From JALZHR01 sp036389695 (lineage in GTDB: Bacteria; Acidobacteriota; Blastocatellia; Pyrinomonadales; Pyrinomonadaceae): a DNA stretch of 13,457 nt. Location: contig DASVWG010000210.1 of assembly GCA_036389695.1 (NCBI GenBank), positions 1-13,457 of the forward strand. Reading direction: 5' to 3'. A program made the translations under genes and the position numbers. The notes beneath the pieces were generated by a model. That model was not told where the DNA came from. It saw only the letters and a program-made list of their open reading frames with translations, and ran no database searches. This document shows, in pieces, positions 6,368-13,380 of this stretch. The first letter of the stretch is position 1; each line of letters begins with the position of its first letter.

Positions 6368-7447
6368 ATGTTAGATAGTGGAGATTCTTTTAGCGCGTCG
6401 AAAGCGGAGCAGTTTGCCGATAAGCTGGTTTTGACGCTCAATAACGCGGCGACGGCGCTGATGATTAGCGTCGGTCACCGCACGGGTTTGTTTGACGCGA
6501 TGGCTGAATTGCCGTCGTCGAGCGTCGCGCAGATTGCCGCCGCGTCGGCTCAAAACGAGCGTTACGTGAAGGAATGGCTCGGCGCGATGGTGACGGCGAA
6601 AATCGTCGATTACGATGCCGGAAGGGAAACTTATCGTCTGCCGAAGGAACACGCGGCGTTTCTGACGCGCCCGTCCGCGCCGAATAATCTGGCGGCGATG
6701 GCGCAGTATATTCCGCTTCTGGGCGCGGTCGAGGACAGAATCGTCGAATGTTTCCGCGATGGCGGCGGCGTTTCGTATGCGGATTTTCCGCGTTTCCACG
6801 AAGTGATGGCGGAAGACAGCGGGCAAACCGTTCTGCCCGCGCTGATTGATTCGATTCTGCCTTTGGTCGCGGGCATCAGGCAGAAGCTGCAGCAGGGAAT
6901 CGAGGTTTTGGACATCGGCTGCGGCAGCGGTCGCGCGATAAATCTGATGGCGAAAACTTACCCGAACAGCTTTTTCTACGGCTACGATTTTTCCGAAGAA
7001 GGAATCAACAATGCACGCCGCGAAGCCGACGCGCTCGGATTGAAAAACATCCGTTTTGAAGTCAAAGACGCGGCTGAATTGGACGAGCCGAACAGCTTCG
7101 ACTTGATTACGGCTTTCGACGCCATTCACGACCAGGCGAAACCTTTGGCGGTTTTAAAAGCGATTAACCGAGCCTTGCGCCCGCAGGGAATTTTTCTGAT
7201 GCAGGACATGAAAGGCTCGTCCGACGTGCACAAAAATATGCAGCACCCGATTGCGCCTTTGCTTTACACGATTTCCTGTCTGCACTGTATGACGGTTTCT
7301 CTGGCGGAAAACGGCGACGGTCTCGGCGCGATGTGGGGCGAAGAAAAAGCGCTCGAAATGTTATCGGAAGCCGGTTTCGCCAAAGTTGAAGTTCATCATC
7401 TCGCGCACGACATTCAAAATCAATATTACGTGGCGAGTAAAAATTGA
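6368..7447 (+). CDS. Class I SAM-dependent methyltransferase with winged-helix N-terminus
   Basis: A 359-aa predicted cytoplasmic methyltransferase. Residues about 20-95 form a winged-helix-like domain (LMISVGHRTGLFDAMAEL, ERYVKEWLGAMV, YRLPKEHAAFL) of the kind used for dimerisation in O-methyltransferases. The catalytic Rossmann domain follows. Motif I is VLDIGCGSGRA at 180-190, which binds SAM. The acidic residue at the end of strand 2 is Asp207 in YGYDFS. Motif IV-like FDAIHDQ lies at 250-256. Length and order resemble mycobacterial Rv2258c-type methyltransferases. The substrate is unknown, and no biosynthetic cluster surrounds the gene to suggest one. The start is secured by GGAGGT 10-11 nt upstream of the ATG. 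It appears monocistronic, bounded by repeat-filled gaps on both sides. Confidence 0.92.
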   Translation: MLDSGDSFSASKAEQFADKLVLTLNNAATALMISVGHRTGLFDAMAELPSSSVAQIAAASAQNERYVKEWLGAMVTAKIVDYDAGRETYRLPKEHAAFLTRPSAPNNLAAMAQYIPLLGAVEDRIVECFRDGGGVSYADFPRFHEVMAEDSGQTVLPALIDSILPLVAGIRQKLQQGIEVLDIGCGSGRAINLMAKTYPNSFFYGYDFSEEGINNARREADALGLKNIRFEVKDAAELDEPNSFDLITAFDAIHDQAKPLAVLKAINRALRPQGIFLMQDMKGSSDVHKNMQHPIAPLLYTISCLHCMTVSLAENGDGLGAMWGEEKALEMLSEAGFAKVEVHHLAHDIQNQYYVASKN

Positions 7448-7460
7448 TTTTAAGCTAAAC

Positions 7461-7650
7461 ATGTAGGGGCAGGTCTTGTGCCTGCCCAATGAGCGCGCGA
7501 GCGCGAAAAAGGATTAGCCACGAAAGAACACGAAAAGGACACGAAATGTTTTTTGATTTATTTCGTGTTGTTTCGTGAAATTTCGTGGCTAATTTCTTAA
7601 ACGCTTATTCGCTGCGCTCATTGGGCAGGCACGCGGGCGTGCCCCTACAT
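7461..7650. repeat. Long inverted repeat element (GTAGGGGC...GCCCCTAC type)
   Basis: The outer arms pair exactly over 7461-7470/7641-7650 (ATGTAGGGGC) and 7480-7496/7614-7630 (GCCTGCCCAATGAGCGC), with a divergent internal patch. Each arm is itself nearly palindromic (GGGCAGG...CCTGCCC). Repeats starting GTAGGGGC and ending GCCCCTAC are common between genes in several phyla, as I recall. The centre holds a different inverted repeat listed next. The rest of the gap, 7651-7791, shows nothing I can support. Confidence 0.75.
7513..7593. repeat. Nested CACGAAA-type inverted repeat
   Basis: A perfect 13-bp terminal match joins 7513-7525 and 7581-7593 (ATTAGCCACGAAA). Inside, CACGAAA recurs on the left about every 10 bp, and TTTCGTG recurs on the right three times. 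It sits centrally within the larger 7461-7650 element, as if one repeat had inserted into another. Confidence 0.7.
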
Positions 7651-7808
7651 TCCTTATTGACGGACAAAAATCGCTTGCAATTCCTCTCGTTATTTCCGAA
7701 ACTAAAAATAAACGTCTGCGTAACACCAAGTAAGCTATTAATTTGTCCGGCTTTCCCGAGAGCGTTTTAGTTTAAAAATGAATTTATTTTTGAGGAGAAA
7801 AGAAAGGC

Positions 7809-10397
7809 GTGTTATTACGTAAAATTTTCGCTTTTGTTATTGTTTTGTCGTGCGCCGGTTTTGTTTTCGCGCAGTCGAAGTCGAAGCCTTCCGATAAGTT
7901 TAAACAGTTGGAGACGGATTTGCCGACGCCGAACGAATACCGCACGGCTTCGGGCGCGCCGGGCAATAAATACTGGCAGCAGCGCGCCGATTACGTCATC
8001 GACGTCGAATTAGACGACGTCAACCAGCGCATTATCGGTAAAGAAACCGTCACATATAAAAATCTTTCGCCGGATACTTTGAATTACATCTGGCTGCAAG
8101 TCGACCAGAATATTTTCGCCAAAGATTCCCTGCAGCAGAAAACAGCGACCGCGCCGGAATTTCGCAATATGCCGCTCGCGCGCGTCGAACAGCTCGCCGC
8201 GCGTGAATACGAAGGTCGCGTGAATCTGACTTCCGTGCGCGACGCACGCGGAAATCCGCTAAAAAATACTCTGAACGAGACGATGCTGCGGATTGATTTG
8301 CCGGCGCCGCTCGCGCCGGGCGCAAGCTTTGTTTTCTCGATTGACTGGAATTATACCATCAACAGCGGCTTGCTTTACGGCGGGCGCACCAGTTACGAAT
8401 ATTTTCCCGCCGACAATAATTATTTATACACCATCGCGCAGTGGTTTCCGCGTATGGCGGCGTATAACGACACGACCGGCTGGCAGCATAAACAGTATCT
8501 CGGCGCGGGCGAATTTACGCTGGAATTCGGCGATTATTTAGTCCGCATCACCGCGCCCGACGACCACGTCGTCTCGGCGACCGGCGTTTTGCAGAATCCG
8601 AATCAGGTTTTAAAACCCGTCTGGCGCGAGCGTCTGAAACAAGCCGAAGCCGCCAAAGAGCCGATGTATATCATTACCAAAGATGAAGCCGCGGCGAACG
8701 AAGCGGGCAAGCCGTCGGGCAAAAAAACGTGGATTTGGAAAGCCGATAACGTCCGCGATTTCGCTTTCGCCTCTTCCCGAAAATTTATCTGGGACGCGCA
8801 GGGACACAACGTCGGCGGAAATAAGGTGATGGCGCAGTCGCTGTATCCGAAAGAAGCCAGCCCGCTCTGGGACAAATTCTCGACGCACGCGATTATACAC
8901 ACTCTGAACGTCTATTCGCGCTACTCGTTCGATTACCCGTATCCGAACGCGATTTCCGTCAGCAATCGTCACGTCGGCGGGATGGAATACCCGATGATTT
9001 GCTTTAACGGTCCGCGCCCGAATCCGGACGGAACCTATTCGGCGCAGGCGAAATACGGCTTGATTTCGGTCGTCATACACGAAGTCGGTCACAATTATTT
9101 CCCGATGGTCGTTAATTCGGACGAGCGCCAGTGGACTTGGATGGACGAAGGCTTGAATACTTTTCTGCAATATCTGTCCGAGCAGGAATGGGAGAAAAAT
9201 TATCCTTCGGGGCGCGGCGAACCGGCGAAGATTGCCGAATATATGCTTTCGGAAAATCAAGTGCCGATTATGACCAACTCGGATTCGGTCTTGCAGTTTG
9301 GCAACAACGGTTACGGCAAACCGGCGACCGCGCTCAATATTTTGCGCGAAACCGTTCTGGGACGAGACCTTTTCGATTTTGCGTTCAAGCAATACTCGCA
9401 GCGCTGGAAATTCAGGCGCCCGCAGCCCGCAGATTTTTTCCGCACGATGGAAGACGCTTCCGGCACGGATTTGGATTGGTTCTGGCGAGGCTGGTTTTTT
9501 TCGACCGACCACGTGGATATTTCCATCGAAAACGTCCGGCTTTACCAGATGGACACGAAAAATCCGGAAGTCGAAAAAGAGCTTCAGCGCAAACAGGCGA
9601 ACAGCGAGCCGCGCACGTTATCGCAGCAGCGTAACGAAGCTCTGCCGAAACGCATCGACTCTTATCCTTCCTTAAGAGATATGTATAACGACACGGAAAA
9701 CAATCGTTTCCGCATCACCGAGCAAGACCGCCAGTCTTATGCGGCGTTCTACGCGGGCTTGACGGACAAGGAAAAAGCGCTGCTCGCCGGAAATTATTAT
9801 TTCTACGTCGTCGATTTGAAAAACAACGGCGGGCTGGTGATGCCTTTGATTTTCAAGGTCGAATATATGGACGGCACGAGCGAAGAAGTTCGCGTGCCGG
9901 TCGAAATCTGGCGTTATAACAACTGGGAAGTTTCCAAATTGATTGTGACGCGCAAGGAAGCGAAAGCCATCGTCCTCGACCCGAATCTGGAAACGGCGGA
10001 CGCGGATTTAAACAACAATTTTTTCCCGCGCCGCACCGTTCCCACGCGTTTCCAGATTTTCAAACAAGGTCAGCCGAACCGCGCCGCGACGACGACCACG
10101 ACCGGCGCGGCAAACGTCGCCGGACGCTGGAACATCGCAGCCGATGCGGGCGGACAAGCGTTGACCGCCGTTTTGAATCTAACGCAGCAGGGAAACACGA
10201 TTACGGGCACGTTCGAATCGCAGCAGACCGGCACGATGCAGATTACGAGCGGCGTCATGGAAAACGGCAGATTTACGCTGAAAACGACAAATCCCGTCGA
10301 GCTGACTTTTACCGGACAGGCAAACGGCAATCAAATCGGCGGAACTGTCTCTACGCCGCAGGGAACTTTGCCCTTCAGCGGCACAAAAGCCAATTGA
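7809..10397 (+). CDS. Secreted M1-family zinc metallopeptidase with extra C-terminal domain
   Basis: An 862-aa exported aminopeptidase-like enzyme. The GTG start at 7809 is preceded by GAGGAG about 11 nt upstream. A nearby ATG at 7778 is out of frame. Signal peptide: residues 1-22 (core IFAFVIVLSCAGFVFA, cleavage near FAQ). The M1 N-terminal beta domain follows (about 55-260). The substrate-binding GGMEY motif, equivalent to GAMEN, is at 390-394. The zinc site is HEVGH at 424-428 with the third ligand Glu447 after the standard 18 residues. Tyr502 (GYGKPA) fits the transition-state tyrosine. Residues 565-750 form an accessory region. After a Thr/Ala linker (about 755-768), residues 770-862 form a small beta-rich domain (AGRWNIAAD, LNLTQQGNTITGTF). 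I have seen similar tails in other acidobacterial secreted enzymes, which is memory only. It likely digests peptides in the periplasm or outside the cell. Confidence 0.95.
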   Translation: MLLRKIFAFVIVLSCAGFVFAQSKSKPSDKFKQLETDLPTPNEYRTASGAPGNKYWQQRADYVIDVELDDVNQRIIGKETVTYKNLSPDTLNYIWLQVDQNIFAKDSLQQKTATAPEFRNMPLARVEQLAAREYEGRVNLTSVRDARGNPLKNTLNETMLRIDLPAPLAPGASFVFSIDWNYTINSGLLYGGRTSYEYFPADNNYLYTIAQWFPRMAAYNDTTGWQHKQYLGAGEFTLEFGDYLVRITAPDDHVVSATGVLQNPNQVLKPVWRERLKQAEAAKEPMYIITKDEAAANEAGKPSGKKTWIWKADNVRDFAFASSRKFIWDAQGHNVGGNKVMAQSLYPKEASPLWDKFSTHAIIHTLNVYSRYSFDYPYPNAISVSNRHVGGMEYPMICFNGPRPNPDGTYSAQAKYGLISVVIHEVGHNYFPMVVNSDERQWTWMDEGLNTFLQYLSEQEWEKNYPSGRGEPAKIAEYMLSENQVPIMTNSDSVLQFGNNGYGKPATALNILRETVLGRDLFDFAFKQYSQRWKFRRPQPADFFRTMEDASGTDLDWFWRGWFFSTDHVDISIENVRLYQMDTKNPEVEKELQRKQANSEPRTLSQQRNEALPKRIDSYPSLRDMYNDTENNRFRITEQDRQSYAAFYAGLTDKEKALLAGNYYFYVVDLKNNGGLVMPLIFKVEYMDGTSEEVRVPVEIWRYNNWEVSKLIVTRKEAKAIVLDPNLETADADLNNNFFPRRTVPTRFQIFKQGQPNRAATTTTTGAANVAGRWNIAADAGGQALTAVLNLTQQGNTITGTFESQQTGTMQITSGVMENGRFTLKTTNPVELTFTGQANGNQIGGTVSTPQGTLPFSGTKAN

Positions 10398-10467
10398 AAT
10401 CGTAAATCGTAAATCGTAAATCGTGAATCGTAAATCGTAAATCGTGAATCGTAAATCGTAAATCGTG
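10398..10467. repeat. Ten tandem AATCGTR heptamers
   Basis: Ten perfect head-to-tail heptamers begin the base after the peptidase stop codon. The last base varies in the order A A A G A A G A A G. After the first unit the array is therefore three copies of a 21-bp unit (AATCGTA, AATCGTA, AATCGTG). The near-identity of the copies points to recent expansion. Its complement occurs inside the next gene at 10572-10597, so a long mRNA hairpin could form around that gene's start. Confidence 0.9.
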
Positions 10468-10481
10468 AAAGGTTAAGAAGA

Positions 10482-11054
10482 ATGAGGCAGTCATTGAGCA
10501 GGAAAAATCGGGTTTTAAGATTCGGAGCGTTTGGGCTTGTTCTCTTACTATTCTCTATTCTCTATTCTCTATTTACGATTCACGATTTACGATTCACTGT
10601 TTCGGCGCACCGTTATCACCTGAGCCTAACGCGGATGGATTATAACGAGAAGGAAAAACTGGTCGAAATCGCGATTCAGCTTTTCACGCACGACCTCGTG
10701 CCCGCGCTCGAACAAAAAACCGGAAAGCGCGTCGACCTCGAAAAAACTCCCGGTGTCGATAAGCTGATTCTGGATTATTTAAACGAAAATTTCGTGCTCA
10801 AAAATAAAAACGGCGCGACGCTGGCGCTGAAATGGGTTGGAAAAGAGCTTGAGGTAGATTCCGTCCGGGTTTACGTCGAGACTCCTTCGGCGGAAACCTT
10901 AGCGGGCGCGCATCTGCAAAACACGATTTTGTTTGAAAGCTTTCCCGAACAGGTAAATCTGGTCATCGCCCGTTTCGGCGGAAAAAAAGCCGATTTAGCC
11001 TTTAAAGTCGGCGATAAGTCTAAGGAAATCAGGGAAAACCCGCCGAAAGAATAA
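10482..11054 (+). CDS. DUF6702 family exported protein
   Basis: A 190-aa protein of unknown role matching the DUF6702 family. The mature part starts HRYHLSLTRMDYNEKEKLVEI after a signal peptide cut near VSA-H (residue 43). Such proteins carry the same early H-x-[FY]-H motif and a LEIA[IV][RQ]LFTHDL-like strand. The ATG has AAAGG 9 nt upstream. The hydrophobic core of the signal peptide (residues 24-39) is encoded by tandem heptamers, so repeat expansion has shaped the coding sequence. It follows the M1 peptidase by 84 nt on the same strand. In related genomes DUF6702 proteins often sit beside peptidases, as I recall, so a two-gene unit is likely. A clear terminator follows. Confidence 0.85.
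   Translation: MRQSLSRKNRVLRFGAFGLVLLLFSILYSLFTIHDLRFTVSAHRYHLSLTRMDYNEKEKLVEIAIQLFTHDLVPALEQKTGKRVDLEKTPGVDKLILDYLNENFVLKNKNGATLALKWVGKELEVDSVRVYVETPSAETLAGAHLQNTILFESFPEQVNLVIARFGGKKADLAFKVGDKSKEIRENPPKE
10551..10597 (+). repeat. Heptamer array inside the DUF6702 signal peptide
   Basis: Three TTCTCTA units (10551-10571) pass without a break into TTTACGA, TTCACGA, TTTACGA and a partial TTCAC (10572-10597). The second block is the reverse complement of the AATCGTR array at 10398-10467. The array is in frame with the gene and encodes residues 24-39 of the signal peptide. Confidence 0.88.
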
Positions 11055-11078
11055 AGAAAAACGCAGATTAAAAGAAGA

Positions 11079-11114
11079 AAGAAGCTTTCGGTGGAAAAGC
11101 TTCTTATTTTTTTT
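11079..11114 (+). terminator. Rho-independent terminator after DUF6702 gene
   Basis: A perfect 10-bp stem (11079-11088 with 11096-11105; AAGAAGCTTT/AAAGCTTCTT) closes a 7-nt loop and is followed by eight T at 11107-11114. It lies 24 nt past the DUF6702 stop and should end the peptidase-DUF6702 transcript. From 11115 to 11270 I see nothing convincing. Confidence 0.85.
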
Positions 11115-11270
11115 AGAGTGAATATAAGTGATGAGGCGAACAGTTTCTCTCGCAGAAAGGCGACAACCGACGCGTCCCGCCTTTCACGAGTTTCCTACTT
11201 GTTAATGATATTTTTAGCCGTTTCGTTACAAAAAATTTCAAAAAAAGTGAAAAAAGGCGGAAACGTCGAA

Positions 11271-11369
11271 AATGCAAAACGCAAAATGCAGAATGCAAAA
11301 TGGAAGAACAAATTTAATTCCGAATCCTAAATCCAAATATTTTGCACTTTGCATTTTGCGTTTTGCCTT
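11271..11369. repeat. Heptamer array (GCAAAAT) with inverted partner, copy 1
   Basis: Four GCAAAAY-type heptamers (11274-11301) are matched by four TTGCNTT/TTGCACT heptamers (11342-11369) on the other side of a 40-nt AT-rich loop. The loop begins GGAAGAAC. The same loop start and word occur in inverse orientation at 13381-13457. The right arm overlaps the proposed -35 of the next gene. Confidence 0.85.
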
Positions 11370-11393
11370 TATTACACGCCGTCGTGTTAGAAT
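11363..11393 (+). promoter_or_regulatory. Promoter with extended -10 for the IolI-like gene
   Basis: TAGAAT (11388-11393) is preceded by TGT, giving an extended -10. TTGCCT at 11363-11368 is a possible -35 with a long 19-nt spacer, and it lies in the repeat arm. Start of transcription near 11400 would leave a leader of about 30 nt. Confidence 0.45.
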
Positions 11394-11430
11394 TTTCACA
11401 AAGTCTTATCTTTAAAATTCGGAGCGAAAA

Positions 11431-12270
11431 ATGAAATTAGCATTAAACGGCGCGACGACGATGCACGCCGATTTGGAAACCGACATCAAGGCGGCAAGCG
11501 CCGCCGGTTTTGACTTACTCGAAATCTGGGCGGCAAAATTGCGCGAGTATCTGAAAACGAACACGCCAGCCGATTTGAAAAAGCTTCTGGAAGAAAACAA
11601 CCTGCAGCCGTATTCCATCAATTCCATCGAGCACATCACTTTCCGAACCAACGACGATTACGAAAAAATCAAAGCCGAAACCGCGGAATTATCTGAAATC
11701 GCGGGCGCGCTCGAATGCCCGTTTATCGTCGTCGTGCCGGGAAAATTGCCGGAAAACGCGACCGAAACGGAAATCATCAACGAATCGACGAGAGTTTTAA
11801 ACGAGCTTGCCGACATCTCCGAAAAACATAATGTTTCACTGGCTTTCGAGTTTCTCGGACAAACCGATTGTTCCGTTCAGACGCTCGATTTGTGCAACGA
11901 AATCGTCGAAAAAGTGAATCGTCCGAGCGTCGGCAACGTCATCGACACGTTTCATTTCTACGCCGGCGGCTCCACGTTTGAAGCCATCGAACGAATGAAG
12001 CCCGAAAAGCTTTTCATCTTTCACATCAACGACGCCGAAGATTTGCCGAAAGAACAATTAACCGACGCGCATCGCCTGTATCCGGGCACGGGAATTCTGC
12101 CGATTCGCGAAATCAAGCAAAGATTCGATAAAATCGGTTACAACCGGATGGTTTCCATCGAGATTTTCCGCCCCGAATACTGGAACGAAGACCCTTTCGA
12201 AGTAGCGAAAAAAGCCAAAGAAGCGACGGAAAAAGTTCTGGGATTAACGCCGAAAGGAGCGACAGCTTAA
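11431..12270 (+). CDS. iolI: IolI-like TIM-barrel sugar/inosose isomerase
   Basis: A 279-aa cytoplasmic protein of the xylose-isomerase-like TIM-barrel superfamily. It follows Bacillus subtilis IolI (2-keto-myo-inositol isomerase, 278 aa) closely along its length. Shared features include the N-terminal MKL..N.ATT, the block EFLGQTDCSVQT, then VNRPSVGNVIDTFHFYAGGS, FHINDAED, LTDAHRLYPGTG and VSIEIFRPEYW. The four metal ligands of IolI (Glu142, Asp174, His200, Glu246) fall on Glu140, Asp172, His198 and Glu244 here with a constant shift of two. A ribosome-binding site GGAG lies 6 nt before the ATG. The next gene is a Gfo/Idh/MocA dehydrogenase, which fits oxidation plus isomerisation of inositol or a similar polyol. 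The symbol reflects remembered similarity to IolI. A paralogue acting on another sugar is possible. Confidence 0.85.
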   Translation: MKLALNGATTMHADLETDIKAASAAGFDLLEIWAAKLREYLKTNTPADLKKLLEENNLQPYSINSIEHITFRTNDDYEKIKAETAELSEIAGALECPFIVVVPGKLPENATETEIINESTRVLNELADISEKHNVSLAFEFLGQTDCSVQTLDLCNEIVEKVNRPSVGNVIDTFHFYAGGSTFEAIERMKPEKLFIFHINDAEDLPKEQLTDAHRLYPGTGILPIREIKQRFDKIGYNRMVSIEIFRPEYWNEDPFEVAKKAKEATEKVLGLTPKGATA

Positions 12271-12367
12271 AAGTGAAAAAGTGAAAAAAGGGTAAAAGTG
12301 AAAAAGTTTTCGTTGTTTCTCGACAGCAATACTTTTTCACTCTTTCACTTTTTCACTCTTTCACTTT
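12269..12367. repeat. Octamer array (AAAAAGTG) with inverted partner between two genes
   Basis: The left arm (12269-12307) starts in the stop codon of the IolI-like gene and repeats AAAAGTGA with an 8-bp period, broken once by AGGGT. The right arm (12331-12367) is TTTTTCAC/TCTTTCAC alternating. The two would form a stem of over 30 bp around a short loop. It fills the gap in a probable two-gene unit and could act as an attenuator or RNA-processing site (inference). Confidence 0.85.
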
Positions 12368-12374
12368 ATTCATT

Positions 12375-13346
12375 ATGGACAAAGTAAAAATCGGAATCAT
12401 CGGCACGGGTTACATCGGCAACGTTCACGCGCGGATTTATTCGCGTGACGAGCGAGCCGAAGTTGCGGCGCTTTATGATATTGTGCCGCAAAAAGCGGCG
12501 CGCGCGGCAAAGACGGTCGGCGGAAAGGTCTGCGGCTCGCTGGAGGAATTGTTTGCCGGGAGCGACGCCGTTCTGGTTTGCACGCCGAACAAAACGCACG
12601 TCGAAATCGCGGCGCGCGCGGTCGAAGCCGGAAAACACGTTTTCTGCGAAAAGCCTTTCGCCATCGGCTTGGACAACGCGCGAATTTTGCTCGAAACGGC
12701 GCAAAACGGCGCGGGCGTTTTTCAGGTCGGGCACAACCGGCGTTACGCGCCCGTTTACGCGAAGCTCAAAGAATTGCTGGATGAAGACGCGGCGCACTCG
12801 GCGCACATCAAGATGAATCGCGGCGAGCTGGAAAATCCCGTCTGGACGGGCGACCCGAATGTGACGGGCGGATTTTTGTATGAAACGACGATTCATCTTT
12901 TCGATATGATGCGTTTTCAATTCGGCGAAATCGAAGAGCTCGTCGCTTACGGCTCGCAGCACGAATATCCCGAGCTCGACGAATTTTCGATTATCTTCAA
13001 ATTTAAAAACGGTTTTCACTCGACGTTTGCTTCGTCGTCCGATGCAAGCTGGCTGTTTCCGTTCGAGCGCATCGAGGTTTTCTGTCATCATCGCACGCTT
13101 TTGACGCAGGAGATGGAACACCTGATTGATTCGCGCGGCACGGACGCCAATTTCGAGACGCTTTCGTTTCACATGACCGAAAAAGAAGAACGCTGGGGCT
13201 ATGTGCAGGAAGACAAAGCATTTATCGACGCGATTTTAAACGGAACCGAGCCGCCCGTAACGGCGCTTGACGGCTACAAATCGGTGGAACTGGTCGAATC
13301 GGTTTACAAAGCGATTCGGACGGGCGAAAAAATCAGATTCGAGTGA
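12375..13346 (+). CDS. Gfo/Idh/MocA family NAD(P)-dependent oxidoreductase
   Basis: A 323-aa cytoplasmic dehydrogenase, probably acting on inositol or a related polyol or sugar. The Rossmann fingerprint GTGYIG is at 10-15 within VKIGIIGTGYIGNVHA. The family motif EKP is at 92-94, with the catalytic Lys93. The C-terminal domain carries GGFLYETTIHLFDMM at 165-179. The usual pattern is GGxLxDxGxHxxD. Here Glu170 replaces the first Asp and Thr172 the Gly, while His174 and Asp177 remain. This suggests an atypical subgroup with changed substrate handling. No Shine-Dalgarno is visible before the ATG. The 7 bases upstream follow directly on the octamer array, so translation may be leaderless, coupled or weak. 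It likely works with the IolI-like gene before it. The precise substrate is unknown, so I give no symbol. Confidence 0.92.
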   Translation: MDKVKIGIIGTGYIGNVHARIYSRDERAEVAALYDIVPQKAARAAKTVGGKVCGSLEELFAGSDAVLVCTPNKTHVEIAARAVEAGKHVFCEKPFAIGLDNARILLETAQNGAGVFQVGHNRRYAPVYAKLKELLDEDAAHSAHIKMNRGELENPVWTGDPNVTGGFLYETTIHLFDMMRFQFGEIEELVAYGSQHEYPELDEFSIIFKFKNGFHSTFASSSDASWLFPFERIEVFCHHRTLLTQEMEHLIDSRGTDANFETLSFHMTEKEERWGYVQEDKAFIDAILNGTEPPVTALDGYKSVELVESVYKAIRTGEKIRFE

Positions 13347-13380
13347 GGCAGAAGCCCGCGCGTGAGCAAGGGCGCAATCG

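Noticed and set aside
8610..9512. A 300-codon minus-strand frame inside the M1 peptidase
   Set aside because: Arg-rich shadow of the peptidase coding strand. The zinc-site motifs are on the other strand.
10398..10467. CRISPR array
   Set aside because: The units are 7 bp with no spacers, and no cas genes are present. It is a simple tandem repeat.
12366..13172. A 268-codon minus-strand frame over the dehydrogenase
   Set aside because: Its composition is that of an antisense shadow, and the plus-strand frame has clear family motifs.
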